A stretch of 64,000 nt of DNA, taken from contig NZ_JBDQZI010000010.1 in NCBI RefSeq assembly GCF_042920265.1, positions 1 through 64,000 of the forward strand, read 5' to 3'. This DNA comes from Lysinibacillus_B sp042920265 (GTDB lineage: Bacteria > Bacillota > Bacilli > Bacillales_A > Planococcaceae). Position 1 is the stretch's first letter. Each line of letters begins with the position of its first letter. Shown one piece after another: positions 41,269-50,567 of this stretch. The notes below the pieces were generated by a model. That model saw only the letters and a list, made by a program, of their open reading frames with translations, searched no databases and was not told the origin of the DNA. A program made the translations under genes and the position numbers.

Positions 41269-41309
41269 AAAGACACATCTCAACCTATTGTGGTCGAGAT
41301 GTGTCTTTT
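41267..41309. terminator. terminator after the DUF3055 gene
   Basis: AAAAGACACATCTC (from 41267) pairs with GAGATGTGTCTTTT (41296-41309); convergent yutD may use it as well. A decayed-looking relative of this hairpin is at about 7658-7695. Confidence 0.9.
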
Positions 41310-41343
41310 CTTTACGAATCGAAACGTACACTTTTCGATTCGA

Positions 41344-41667
41344 TTATTCGATAGGCTGATTTACTTCTTCCTGTGTAGGCATAACATTTGGTGCCTTCCC
41401 TACTTTTTTCACGATAAAATAGGCACAGCCAAAATTACAGTATTCAAATAAATAATCTTGAAGCGTACTAATTTTTGTATCAAATGTTGCTTTTTGATTT
41501 TTATCATCAAAGAATCCTTTTAGTCGAAGTTGACCATATCCCCAATCACCTACGATATAATCATATTTCACTAAAATATCCGAGTAACGCTCTATAAAAA
41601 CCTCTTCTTTAAAGCCCTCTCGTACATTTTCAATGAGTTCATATGCATAGCCTTCTGCTAGTATCAT
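41344..41667 (-). CDS. yutD: YutD family protein (DUF1027)
   Basis: A 107-residue protein with the near-invariant DUF1027 block: VREGFKEEVFIERYSDILVKYDYIVGDWGYGQLRLKGFF and STLQDYLFEYCNFGCAYFIVKK (two cysteines four apart, CNFGC). Function unknown; in B. subtilis it lies between yutE and lipA, as here. The C-terminal tail (after about residue 92) is variable. GGTGGTGTATTC precedes the ATG. Confidence 0.82.
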   Translation of the reverse strand: MILAEGYAYELIENVREGFKEEVFIERYSDILVKYDYIVGDWGYGQLRLKGFFDDKNQKATFDTKISTLQDYLFEYCNFGCAYFIVKKVGKAPNVMPTQEEVNQPIE

Positions 41668-41716
41668 GAATACACCACCAATCTATTACCATGTTAAAGC
41701 AAAGTACAGCTTGAAA

Positions 41717-42643
41717 TCAACTCGTTTGCGAATCGTGTAGTAGACGCTCTTTCGCTGCTGCGTTTACTTGTTCATCCGCATGATAGCTACTACGCACTAA
41801 TGGTCCTGCCTCACAATGTGAGAACCCTTTAGACATCGCAATCTTACGTAGCTTACCAAATTCAAGCGGCGAGTAATATTTTTTTACCGGTAAATGCTTT
41901 TTGGTCGGCTGTAAATATTGACCAATCGTCATAATATCTACATTATTTGCACGTAAATCATCCATTACTTCAATGATTTCATCCCATGTTTCACCAAGGC
42001 CAATCATTAGAGAAGATTTTGTTGGAATATCTGGTTGCATTTCCTTTGCTTTACGTAAAAACTCAAGTGAACGGTCATATTTTGCTTTTGCACGTACTCT
42101 CGGTGTTAAACGACGAACCGTTTCAATATTATGATTTAAAATATCTGGTTTCGCATCCATTAGTAGTTGTAAGTTTTCCTCTACGCCACCTAAATCAGAC
42201 GGAAGTACTTCGATCGATGTCAATGGTGATTTTCGGCGAATGGCACGAATAGTTTCGGCAAGTACACCTGATCCGCCATCCTTTAAATCATCGCGTGCTA
42301 CCATTGTAATGACAACATGTTTTAAATTCATAATGGCAACCGAATCGGCTACACGTTCTGGTTCTGCTAAATCTAATTCTGTTGGTAATCCTGTTTTGAC
42401 TGCACAGAAACGGCATGCACGTGTACAAACAGAACCTAAAATCATCATCGTTGCTGTACGGCGCTCTCCCCAGCATTCATGAATATTTGGGCAACGTGCT
42501 TCCTCGCACACCGTATGCAGATTATTTTCACGCATTAACTTTTTCAGCGCTTTATATTCATCGTTTGTATTTAATTTTATCTTTAACCACTCTGGCTTTC
42601 GTAAGTGCTCTTCTTTGTTGTTCGTTGGTTTACAAGATGTCAT
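41717..42643 (-). CDS. lipA: lipoyl synthase
   Basis: A 308-residue radical-SAM enzyme that inserts two sulfur atoms into octanoyl groups on lipoyl domains. The auxiliary [4Fe-4S] cluster, which is sacrificed as sulfur donor, uses C46, C51 and C57 (CEEARCPNIHEC). The radical-SAM cluster uses C73, C77 and C80 (CTRACRFC). The C-terminal serine ligand is in the invariant GPLVRSSYHAD. The order yutF-E-D-lipA is as in B. subtilis (yutB). GGGGCGGAAGTTC lies before the ATG. A short N-terminal tail with one extra cysteine (MTSCKPTNN) is not part of the core. Confidence 0.95.
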   Translation of the reverse strand: MTSCKPTNNKEEHLRKPEWLKIKLNTNDEYKALKKLMRENNLHTVCEEARCPNIHECWGERRTATMMILGSVCTRACRFCAVKTGLPTELDLAEPERVADSVAIMNLKHVVITMVARDDLKDGGSGVLAETIRAIRRKSPLTSIEVLPSDLGGVEENLQLLMDAKPDILNHNIETVRRLTPRVRAKAKYDRSLEFLRKAKEMQPDIPTKSSLMIGLGETWDEIIEVMDDLRANNVDIMTIGQYLQPTKKHLPVKKYYSPLEFGKLRKIAMSKGFSHCEAGPLVRSSYHADEQVNAAAKERLLHDSQTS

Positions 42644-42760
42644 GAACTTCCGCCCCTTATTGATATCCCAAAATTTTTGTATATTGCATTACTGATGTCA
42701 ATGTAACATATATGACCTCACCCAACAACCAGCTTTTCAAATAATCCTACTATTTCCATA

Positions 42761-43531
42761 TTAATCATACGGTATAGGAACCTCTAAAGATGGCTGTACG
42801 CCTTCCCCTCCATCTGTATAAATATGTGGCACTGTCCCCCGTATTAAACCAATTGCAACTGGAATATATTGTTCTACCCTAGTGGATTTACTGGCGAACG
42901 GAATAATAATCTGTACATTTACTTCTAAATGTATACTAACCTCTACATAGGCATTATTAATCCCAAATTCGCGAATTGTTGATTCTACACCACTATGCAC
43001 ATTGCCAATGATATGAAAGCGAATTGGAATAGTCGGGCCTAAATTCCCGAGGAGGGGTAAATTCAGCGCTTGCCCCATCGGCACGAAAAATACGATTCCA
43101 TCCCCCGCTTCCATTCTCCCCACATCATACTCTACATTTTCAAGGCTTGGTAAACGTGATAAATCACCGTTCTCCGCTTGCTCTAAATACTCTTTCACAA
43201 GCGCTGTCGTCTCAGCTCGCACTTGATTGATAATATCTGTGTTAAGCTTAGTCGTAACCATACTATCGCTTGTACCCGGTGGAAGATCTACAATAATATC
43301 ATTTACATCGAGTACACTTGAAGTGCGAGAATTAATCGCTTTGCTGACAACATAAGAAGCAACCTTTTCTGTTTGTACCTCGGCATATTGTAAATACGTC
43401 GGCATAATGCGACTATTTAAATAATACAAAGACATAATGACCATTACAACTAAACTGACAAATAGCATCGTTAGTTTGGCAGAAGCTTTTTTTCTCCTCT
43501 TAAATTTCATCTTACGCCGTTTAGCAAACAA
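42761..43531 (-). CDS. yunB: sporulation protein YunB
   Basis: A 256-residue protein with a basic N terminus (KRRKMKFKRRKK), one membrane helix (about 20-40) and a large outer domain. The conserved YunB pattern includes EVQTEKVASYVVSKAIN, DIIVDLPPG and EAGDGIVFFVPMGQALNLPLLGNLGPTIPIRF. In B. subtilis yunB is under sigma-E control in the mother cell and mutants are mildly affected in sporulation. The start is TTG 43531 with GAGGAGGGGGA ahead. It indicates that the organism forms endospores. No sigma-E promoter was clear upstream. Confidence 0.88.
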   Translation of the reverse strand: MFAKRRKMKFKRRKKASAKLTMLFVSLVVMVIMSLYYLNSRIMPTYLQYAEVQTEKVASYVVSKAINSRTSSVLDVNDIIVDLPPGTSDSMVTTKLNTDIINQVRAETTALVKEYLEQAENGDLSRLPSLENVEYDVGRMEAGDGIVFFVPMGQALNLPLLGNLGPTIPIRFHIIGNVHSGVESTIREFGINNAYVEVSIHLEVNVQIIIPFASKSTRVEQYIPVAIGLIRGTVPHIYTDGGEGVQPSLEVPIPYD

Positions 43532-43571
43532 AAAAATCCCCCTCCTCTACAATATGAGAAGGGAGAAATGA

Positions 43572-44675
43572 CTATTCGACAGGTGTTATGTAATCCATCT
43601 CTACTTTATCAATTAAGAGACTTGGCATTTCAGCTAAATTGATTTCATATGTTGCATTCAAAATCTCATCGTCTTCTTCAAAAATACGTATAAACGGACG
43701 GTCTGGTTGCTCTGTATTTTGCTTAAATACTACACCACGTCGACCATCTGCTAATAGCAAAATCGTGCCATTTGGATAATGGACTACGCTCTTGCGCAAT
43801 GCTTCTACTACACGTGGGCTGAAAATAGTTCCACTTCCAGCTTCAATGATAGCCATCCCTTGAGAAGGTAATAATTTCTCTCGGTACACACGATTCGATG
43901 TTACTGCATCAAATACATCTGCTACCCCTATAATTTTCGCAAATGGATGAATCTCAAAATCAACAAGGCCACGCGGATAGCCGCTACCGTCAATTCGTTC
44001 GTGATGCTGGAATGCACAGTGCGCAACAAGCAACGAAACAGAATGCAAATTTCGTAGTAAATCAAAGCCATAACGCGCGTGATTTTTCATCACTTCAAAT
44101 TCTTCATTTGTGAGGCGACCCGGCTTCAATAAAACATCAGTCGGAATTAACAGCTTCCCTACATCATGCAACATCGCCCCAATACCGATTAAGCGTAAAT
44201 CCTCATAAGAATAACCCATTTCTTTCGCTATGGCTAATGAATATAACGTGACTTGAAATGAGTGTTGATATAAGTATTCATCATACAAGTAAGCATCTGT
44301 TAAAACCGTTAAAATTTCTTCACTATCTAAGATGGAGCTTAATAAATCTTCCACAATTGTACCAATCGCTTTTGATTGTTGCTCTAATACAAAAGAAGCT
44401 TGCTCGCGTTTTGCTCCTTTTACAGACTGGAATGACTGTGTAATTTGATTGACAACTTTATTGCGTACAGCTGGTCTTACCGTTTCTTCAATTTCAATAC
44501 CGTATGATATGCTATCTTCAATATAAACATATTTTATATTCAATTGTTTTAATCGAAGTAGAATTCGATCTGTTACGACCACTCCCTTTTGGAGCAATGG
44601 GTGACCTGCTTCGTTCCAAATCGTTCTACCGACAATCATCCCAGATCTGAGTACATTGATTGATATTAATCGCAT
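43572..44675 (-). CDS. HD-GYP domain cyclic di-GMP phosphodiesterase
   Basis: A 367-residue protein with a small N-terminal domain (1-60; LISINVLRSGMIVGRTIWNEAGHPLLQKGV, as in many HD-GYP proteins), an HD-GYP domain (about 115-285) and a C-terminal tail. The catalytic residues are present: HD (170-171, MLHDVGK), H199 in KNHARYGFD, HHE (224-226) and GSGYP (230-234). It should therefore hydrolyse c-di-GMP to GMP. It is not part of the B. subtilis yun cluster as I know it, so it is an insertion relative to that order. The ATG has only a weak ribosome site. Its partner pathway is not visible here apart from the degenerate EAL protein. Confidence 0.88.
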   Translation of the reverse strand: MRLISINVLRSGMIVGRTIWNEAGHPLLQKGVVVTDRILLRLKQLNIKYVYIEDSISYGIEIEETVRPAVRNKVVNQITQSFQSVKGAKREQASFVLEQQSKAIGTIVEDLLSSILDSEEILTVLTDAYLYDEYLYQHSFQVTLYSLAIAKEMGYSYEDLRLIGIGAMLHDVGKLLIPTDVLLKPGRLTNEEFEVMKNHARYGFDLLRNLHSVSLLVAHCAFQHHERIDGSGYPRGLVDFEIHPFAKIIGVADVFDAVTSNRVYREKLLPSQGMAIIEAGSGTIFSPRVVEALRKSVVHYPNGTILLLADGRRGVVFKQNTEQPDRPFIRIFEEDDEILNATYEINLAEMPSLLIDKVEMDYITPVE

Positions 44676-44759
44676 TAACTTGATAAACTCCCATCTTTGT
44701 AATTACGTTAACTAAATTATAATACCCTTTCTATAAATAGGAAAGTAGCTGAAAACATG

Positions 44760-46121
44760 TTATTTTTTGTTTTGTAAATAAGACAAAAAAATGTCACGTA
44801 GGAAAGTGGGTAAATAATAATGTTTTTTAGCGTATTTAAATGTAGGGAAGAAGTAGCCAAATGTAAATAAATCAAGCGTTGCGAGTTTGTACGTTTTGGT
44901 TGGTTCTACTTGTTGACCCGCAATAAATAATTTTCTGCGCTTATTCATACTGATGTTATACATCAATAATTTTCCGAACACAACCCCGCGAAAACCGAGA
45001 CCTTTTAACTGTAATTGTGGCCATTCTTCATTTTGCGCCTGCATATACATTTCCTTTAATTCCGCTCCTGTTAATTCCATTAAGCAAAGGTTAATCGGAT
45101 GTGGCAAAATTTTATGCATATCAAATGTACTAACGTACCCTTTTTTCAAATCTTCAACAAAAATCCCTGCATTAAACATGACACAATCTGCATCTGTATA
45201 ATCAAAAACCGCTTCGGCAAATAACCGAGATAAGGACGAATGATGGAACCATTCTTTATAGTATGTTTTTGATAATTGCGTAACAGGTTCCGACAATAAT
45301 GCTTCTCCCTTTTTTACTAAACTATATAAAAATTCAGCTTCTCCTGGCACCATCGTCAGTTGTCCGTTCTCAATTAACTCTTCCTCCATCGATTCAATGT
45401 GCTTCTTATCGTGGTCATACAAAATTGTTAAATGTCCTGTATACTGACCGAACTTTCCTCCACCTGTTAATAACACACCATTGACATGCTTTCCTTGTGG
45501 AAAAACATGATGTGTATGTGCACCAAAAATGACATCAAAATCTGGACATTCTTTCGCAAGCAATTCGTCATCTGTAATCCCTAAATGTGATAAGCATACA
45601 ATGATATCAACTTCTTTTCTTAACTGTTGCACGAGTAAAATAAGCGCCTTACGTGGCTCTGTTACTTCCCAATTCAATGTACGATAAAATACATCAAATT
45701 GCGCTGTAGCACCAATCACAGCAATTTTAGTACCGTAAACAGTCGTTAAAATGCTATAGGGCTTTAACCAATCAGGATTGTCCCCTCTGATGGCGTTAAG
45801 ATTCGCCACTACAACATCAAATTGAGCTGTCTCATAAAGAGCCGATAACTCCTCAAATGACAGCGTAATCCCCTCATTATTGCCGATGGTCACAACATCG
45901 TACTCTGCCTCATTTAAAAGCTGAATATTGCCTTTCCCAAGCGTTGCCTCTGTATAAATATTCGAACGATCCAGATGATCCCCAATGTCCACTAAAAAGC
46001 TAACCTCACCCTTGCTTGCTAGAAGCTGACGCTGCTCTTTTATAAAGGTCTGCATACGTAACCAATATTCAAAATGGCTATGTAAATCGTTCGTATGAAA
46101 AATATGAATCTTTTCGAGCAC
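44760..46121 (-). CDS. yunD: 5'-nucleotidase-type metallophosphoesterase YunD
   Basis: A 453-residue calcineurin-like phosphoesterase with a C-terminal 5'-nucleotidase domain. Metal-site motifs appear in order: HTNDLHSHF (9-17), DIGDHLDRS (about 45-53), GNNEGIT (about 79-85), LSHLGITDD and FGAHTHHVF. No signal peptide, so cytoplasmic, unlike E. coli UshA. Probably a nucleotidase; substrate unknown. The start is uncertain: GTG 46121 is best spaced from AAAGAGGTGA, with GTG/ATG codons at 46130-46125 as alternatives. It follows yunE and yunF on the same strand, as in B. subtilis. Confidence 0.88.
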   Translation of the reverse strand: MLEKIHIFHTNDLHSHFEYWLRMQTFIKEQRQLLASKGEVSFLVDIGDHLDRSNIYTEATLGKGNIQLLNEAEYDVVTIGNNEGITLSFEELSALYETAQFDVVVANLNAIRGDNPDWLKPYSILTTVYGTKIAVIGATAQFDVFYRTLNWEVTEPRKALILLVQQLRKEVDIIVCLSHLGITDDELLAKECPDFDVIFGAHTHHVFPQGKHVNGVLLTGGGKFGQYTGHLTILYDHDKKHIESMEEELIENGQLTMVPGEAEFLYSLVKKGEALLSEPVTQLSKTYYKEWFHHSSLSRLFAEAVFDYTDADCVMFNAGIFVEDLKKGYVSTFDMHKILPHPINLCLMELTGAELKEMYMQAQNEEWPQLQLKGLGFRGVVFGKLLMYNISMNKRRKLFIAGQQVEPTKTYKLATLDLFTFGYFFPTFKYAKKHYYLPTFLRDIFLSYLQNKK

Positions 46122-46136
46122 CACCATCACCTCTTT

Positions 46137-46958
46137 CTACAGTAATGCATCTAAAATAGAACGAATGCCAAGTAATAATAAAACGATCCGCAATGAAAAC
46201 ACCAATTGCTCTGATTTTAATTTTTTATTTAATGTAGCACCTATTTTGGCACCTATGTATCCACCTGGAATGACTGCGAGTGTATACAGCCACGGCACAT
46301 TGCCGAGCGCAATATGACTAGCCGAGTTCACTAAGGCAGTTAGGAACACTAAAAACATACTTGTTGATACCGCCACATGTGGGGGAAACAAAAATAAAAT
46401 GAGCATGGCTGGTACAATCATGGAACCGCCACCAATACCAAATAAGCCTGACATAAACCCAACGGCAAAAGTTAAAACAAGTGCAAACCAAATCGGATAT
46501 CCATATATATGTTTTTCGCCTTGCGCGTCAATATACTCAAACTTTGTCCCATGCTCCACGAACCATTTAACTGGTTTTAATTTATCACGAAAAATTAAAA
46601 TGGTAGCGATAATAATAAGCAAAATACCAAAATATAAATTAAATGAAGGCAAATCAAGCCCTTTATTAACCCATGCTCCTAAAATGGTTCCCGGGATACT
46701 TCCCGCAAAAAAGATGAATCCCGTTTTAAAATCGACTGTCCCGGATTTCATATACGACATAGTGGAAGCCATTCCGATAAAAATCATCATAATGACAGAA
46801 AGACCTACAACCGTTTGTGGTGTAATATTTGGAATGAGCCCGAGATTCATGCCAACGAATAATGTAGCAGGAACTAATATAACACCGCCGCCAAGTCCTA
46901 CTAGTGCACCAATAACCCCTGAAACCGTGGCGATGACAAATAGCAATAAAAATTCCAT
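46137..46958 (-). CDS. yunE: TauE/SafE family sulfite exporter-like permease
   Basis: A 273-residue protein with about eight helices in two repeats, each carrying the family motif: GALVGLGGGVILVPATLFV (about 17-35) and GLFGIGGGSMIVPAMLILF (about 170-188). TauE/SafE proteins export sulfite, sulfoacetate or related anions; the substrate here is unknown. AAGGAGAG precedes the ATG at 46958, which shares one base with the stop codon of yunF, so the two are translationally coupled. Confidence 0.88.
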   Translation of the reverse strand: MEFLLLFVIATVSGVIGALVGLGGGVILVPATLFVGMNLGLIPNITPQTVVGLSVIMMIFIGMASTMSYMKSGTVDFKTGFIFFAGSIPGTILGAWVNKGLDLPSFNLYFGILLIIIATILIFRDKLKPVKWFVEHGTKFEYIDAQGEKHIYGYPIWFALVLTFAVGFMSGLFGIGGGSMIVPAMLILFLFPPHVAVSTSMFLVFLTALVNSASHIALGNVPWLYTLAVIPGGYIGAKIGATLNKKLKSEQLVFSLRIVLLLLGIRSILDALL

Positions 46959-47815
46959 TAAAACTCTCCTTCAAACATGTTCATTTGTTTCGGTGCTAAA
47001 CCTTCAAATTCAATACTCAGCAGCTCTTGCAGTCGCTTCGCATTCATTGCCGCATGACCACCCGAGTTATTATTGAACAACACATAGACGTCTTTTGCTT
47101 GCTGCTGTAGCGCTCGAATATGGGCCGCTAAGCCTTGCAGCTCTTCCTCGTTGTAATCATACAAAAAGCGGACTTTACGCCAATTTTGTGCATTTCCAGC
47201 ATTGCGCCAACCATGAATATTCCGACCATGTATACGAAGAAGTGCTTTATCTGCTGTTGCGATTGGTACAAGGGGGACAGAACCCGCTCCTGCTTGTGGC
47301 TCATCACAAACTGTATGAATGAATGCGTTCTCACGTAAAAACTGAAGTGTTTTATGCTTCATATCTTTAGCGTACCACGTTTGATTGCGAAATTCGACGG
47401 CAATTGGTAAATGCACCAATTGTTGCTTTACATAACGCATGTATTGCACATTTTTTGCTGTACAATCAAACCATGGGGGAAATTGAACAAGTACCACCGC
47501 CAGTTTACCGTGCTTTTGGAAGCATTGTGCACATTCTATAAAAGCGTTAAACATATCATTACGTGTTTCATATGGCAAATCGTCGCGCTGATGCCCTGTC
47601 ATCCCTTGATATGCTTTTAAAACAAACTGAAAATTATGCGGTGTCTCACTACACCACTTTTCTACGTGTCGGTTATTTGGAATCGCATAAAATGATGTAT
47701 CGACTTCAACAATTGGAAAATGTCCGCTATAATCAAATAATTTATCCTGAGCAGATGTCACATCTGAATACAGCATCGGATGGTCTCCCCAACCAGTTAA
47801 TCCAATAGTAATCAT
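46958..47815 (-). CDS. yunF: DUF72 family protein YunF
   Basis: A 285-residue TIM-barrel protein of the DUF72 family, with typical pieces ITIGLTGWGDHPMLY, VEVDTSFYAIP, FQFVLKAYQGMTGH, VLVQFPPWF and the C-terminal YVLFNNNSGGHAAMNAKRLQ. Function unknown; structure and motifs suggest a nuclease or sugar-type TIM barrel. The start is ATG 47815, directly after GAAGGAGGCATTCAGT; the frame extends 16 codons upstream without a site. Operon with yunE and probably yunD. Confidence 0.85.
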   Translation of the reverse strand: MITIGLTGWGDHPMLYSDVTSAQDKLFDYSGHFPIVEVDTSFYAIPNNRHVEKWCSETPHNFQFVLKAYQGMTGHQRDDLPYETRNDMFNAFIECAQCFQKHGKLAVVLVQFPPWFDCTAKNVQYMRYVKQQLVHLPIAVEFRNQTWYAKDMKHKTLQFLRENAFIHTVCDEPQAGAGSVPLVPIATADKALLRIHGRNIHGWRNAGNAQNWRKVRFLYDYNEEELQGLAAHIRALQQQAKDVYVLFNNNSGGHAAMNAKRLQELLSIEFEGLAPKQMNMFEGEF

Positions 47816-47913
47816 ACTGAATGCCTCCTTCACGTTATTTATTATAGCCGATTTAAACAGCAATTTAACAAATGATCGTTTCAGGGTAAGCTAATAGAAA
47901 GGGAGATGAAAAG

Positions 47914-48699
47914 ATGAAAAGATGGTATGTTCTTTTAGCAGTAATCATTGCTACAACGCTTTTTACTTTAAATTTCGGAGACTCCTCGACACATAAGCCT
48001 TTCATTATTGCACATCGCGGAGCATCTTATTATGCACCTGAGCATAGCTTTGAGGCATATGATTTAGCCTTAACACAGGGGGCAGATTATTTAGAATTTG
48101 ATACGCAAATGACAAAAGATCATGTATTAGTCATCGAACATGATAAAGTTCCTTCATACGGCGATGGGCGGACCATTCCAGATTATACCGCAACGGAGCT
48201 AAAACAACTAAAACGAGCGAATGAACTGGGGAGCTCTTCTATTTTGACATTGCAAGAGGTACTCACCCACTATCCGACAACACCACTGTATATCGAAACA
48301 AAAAATCGACGTGATGGTGTGGAGGAGATGCTTTTAAAAGAATTGCAAGCAGCAGGACGCCTCCACGATAAATCATTAATCATTCAGTCTTTTTCAGCAA
48401 AAAGCTTACGGTTATTACGGGAGCAAAACCACTCAATTCAGCTGTTCCAACTATTCACAAAGGAAGGAACGCATGAACTGACACGCGAAAAGTTGCAGCA
48501 AGTACGACAATATGCAAATGGTATTATCATTCACCAACAAGCGGTCACAGAAGCTCTTATTCACTTAGCACATGCAGAACAGCTAAAAGTACATGTCTAC
48601 ACGGTCAACAATCCGCGCCATATGAAAAAATTAATCGAGCAACAAATAGACGGTATTATTACAGACCGCCCAGATGTTTTATATGAACTGCTATATTAA
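47914..48699 (+). CDS. glpQ: glycerophosphodiester phosphodiesterase, exported or membrane-anchored
   Basis: A 261-residue GDPD with an N-terminal signal peptide or anchor (KRWYVLLAVIIATTLFTLNF, 2-21). Active-site motifs: IAHRGASYYAPEHS (33-46), EFDTQMTKDHVLVIEHD (about 64-80) and YIETKN. It should split glycerophosphodiesters from degraded phospholipids or teichoic acids into glycerol-3-phosphate and an alcohol outside the cell. AAAGGGAGATGAAAAG precedes the ATG. It is convergent with glpD and close to the glycerol-3-phosphate importer. Only three weak 11-bp-spaced TTnA-like repeats precede it, so Pho control is uncertain. The symbol denotes the enzyme class. Confidence 0.85.
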   Translation: MKRWYVLLAVIIATTLFTLNFGDSSTHKPFIIAHRGASYYAPEHSFEAYDLALTQGADYLEFDTQMTKDHVLVIEHDKVPSYGDGRTIPDYTATELKQLKRANELGSSSILTLQEVLTHYPTTPLYIETKNRRDGVEEMLLKELQAAGRLHDKSLIIQSFSAKSLRLLREQNHSIQLFQLFTKEGTHELTREKLQQVRQYANGIIIHQQAVTEALIHLAHAEQLKVHVYTVNNPRHMKKLIEQQIDGIITDRPDVLYELLY

Positions 48700-48705
48700 T
48701 GTGGC

Positions 48706-50340
48706 TTATTTTCCAGTCGTAGCGCGTGTTATTTCAGCATGTAGCTCTTTTTCATAAAGAGCACGTGCTTCAGCTGACCAATGCAATAGTCTTTCCATTT
48801 CATCTAAGATTGCTTTCTTATACGTCTTAACCGTATCGATATCAAAAAATAAATAGGACGTGCGGCGCATAAAAAAATCTAGCGGGTGCACGACAAGTTC
48901 ATGCTCGATCCCGTAGTGTAATTGAGCGTAAAGCAGGCGTGGTAAAATCTTATGTTCTATTTGTAAATAAGCATATACTCGTTCTACATTGGAGCCGTAA
49001 TGCCGCGCTAGCTTCATACTTTCTTCAAGTGAAAGGCCGTATGCAGCACCTATTTTTGCCTTATTCGCAGCATACTGTTCAAAGTACTTAGAACCGCCCA
49101 CTTCTCCACCAGAAATCGGCAGCTTTTTCGTTACACACGGTCGTAGCTTTTTATCCGTTATTTTCGTAACAACTTGATCGACAATCATTTCAGCCATTTT
49201 TCGGTACCCTGTCAGCTTCCCCCCTGCAATGGTGAGTAGCCCGCTTGGCGATACCCAAACTTCATCTTTTCGAGAAATTTCGGATGGCTTTTTTCCTTCC
49301 TCGTGAATTAGCGGTCTCACTCCTGCCCAGCTCGATTCAATATCACCCTCTGTTATTTGTAAAGCGGGAAACATATAACGAATTGCTTTCATTAAATAAG
49401 CTCGGTCTGCTTGGTCAATCGTAATATTGCTTAAATCACCATCATAAAACGTATCCGTTGTCCCAACATACGTTTTGCCCTCTCGCGGAATGGCAAAAAC
49501 CATTCGTCCATCCTGCGTATCAAAGTAAACAGCTTGCTTGAGCGGAAAGACAGACTCATCGAACACAATGTGGACACCCTTTGATTGTACTAAATGCTTA
49601 TGTAAAGGTTGCTGTTCTAATTGACGAATCGTATCTACCCATGGACCAGTCGCATTGATTACCACTTTTGCTCTAATATGAAGGGATTCATTAGCTAGCG
49701 TATTTTGCGTTACAATGCCACAAATTTTTTGGTGGGCATCATATAAAAAGTCTGTTACTTTTGTGTAGGTTGCTATCACGGCTCCCTGTTCTATTGCTTT
49801 TTTTGCTACTTCGATCGTAAGACGTGCATCATCTGTCCGATACTCCACATACATGCCACCGCCAAGTAAGCCTTCTTTTTTAATAAGTGGCTCGTTTTGT
49901 AATGTTTCTTGCACCGTTAACATTTTTCGGCGCTCTGATTTTTTCACACCCGCTAAGAAATCATATACTTGTAACCCAAGAGACGTGGACCATTTCCCAA
50001 ATGTCCCCCCTTTATGAAAAGGAAGCAGCATACGAACAGGCGTTGTAACATGTGGACCAATTTCATAAACGATTGCCCGCTCTTTGCCTAAATCCGCTAC
50101 TTCTTTTATTTCGAATTGCTTCAAATAACGCAATCCGCCGTGTACTAATTTTGTCGAACGACTTGAAGTACCACTTGCCAAATCGCACATTTCAATTAAT
50201 GCTACTTGTAGCCCTCGACTAGCCGCATCCAATGCAATCCCGACTCCGGTAATGCCACCACCGATAATGAGTACATCGAATGTTTTACTTTTTAATAGGT
50301 TGAATACTTCATTTCTTTTTAACGACGAAGCATAGCTCAT
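48706..50340 (-). CDS. glpD: aerobic glycerol-3-phosphate dehydrogenase
   Basis: A 544-residue FAD enzyme at the membrane that oxidises glycerol-3-phosphate to dihydroxyacetone phosphate and reduces menaquinone. FAD fold: VLIIGGGITGVGIALDAASRG (about 23-43). It has the GlpD signatures GTSSRSTKLVHGGLRYL and SSWAGVRPLI, and IAGGKLTGYRKMAEM near residue 370. The start is ATG 50340, 8 nt after AAGGAG; the GTG at 50349 overlaps that site. No glpF or glpK lies beside it; instead it is next to the ugp importer, fitting use of imported glycerol-3-phosphate. I did not find a GlpP-type antiterminator in its leader. Confidence 0.95.
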   Translation of the reverse strand: MSYASSLKRNEVFNLLKSKTFDVLIIGGGITGVGIALDAASRGLQVALIEMCDLASGTSSRSTKLVHGGLRYLKQFEIKEVADLGKERAIVYEIGPHVTTPVRMLLPFHKGGTFGKWSTSLGLQVYDFLAGVKKSERRKMLTVQETLQNEPLIKKEGLLGGGMYVEYRTDDARLTIEVAKKAIEQGAVIATYTKVTDFLYDAHQKICGIVTQNTLANESLHIRAKVVINATGPWVDTIRQLEQQPLHKHLVQSKGVHIVFDESVFPLKQAVYFDTQDGRMVFAIPREGKTYVGTTDTFYDGDLSNITIDQADRAYLMKAIRYMFPALQITEGDIESSWAGVRPLIHEEGKKPSEISRKDEVWVSPSGLLTIAGGKLTGYRKMAEMIVDQVVTKITDKKLRPCVTKKLPISGGEVGGSKYFEQYAANKAKIGAAYGLSLEESMKLARHYGSNVERVYAYLQIEHKILPRLLYAQLHYGIEHELVVHPLDFFMRRTSYLFFDIDTVKTYKKAILDEMERLLHWSAEARALYEKELHAEITRATTGK

Positions 50341-50520
50341 GTCATCCACTCCTTACTATCAAAATCACAATGCTTCATTACAGTATTGATCAATCGTTGA
50401 CGATTAGAACATAAAATTATCCGTCTATTTAAAATAAAGCAGTTCTGGTTCATTAATTTGGAGGATTTTTACAGGGTACAAGATTTTTATTGATCCAACC
50501 ACCCCTTTTGATGAAATAAG

Positions 50521-50558
50521 AATAAAAACGACAGCGTGAAGCTGCTGTCGTTTTTATT
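50521..50558. terminator. terminator of the ugp operon
   Basis: AATAAAAACGACAGC (50521-50535) pairs perfectly with GCTGTCGTTTTTATT (50544-50558), just after the ugpB stop codon on the minus strand. Confidence 0.92.
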
Positions 50559-50567
50559 CCTTACTTA

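Noticed and set aside
47842..47869. Pho box before the exported phosphodiesterase
   Set aside because: Three hexamers at 11-bp steps (TTATAG, TTAAAC, TTTAAC) match the PhoP repeat poorly; not strong enough to report.
50341..50520. GlpP-type antiterminator leader before glpD
   Set aside because: No terminator-like hairpin lies between the gene start and the upstream region; the strong hairpin at 50521-50558 ends the ugp operon.
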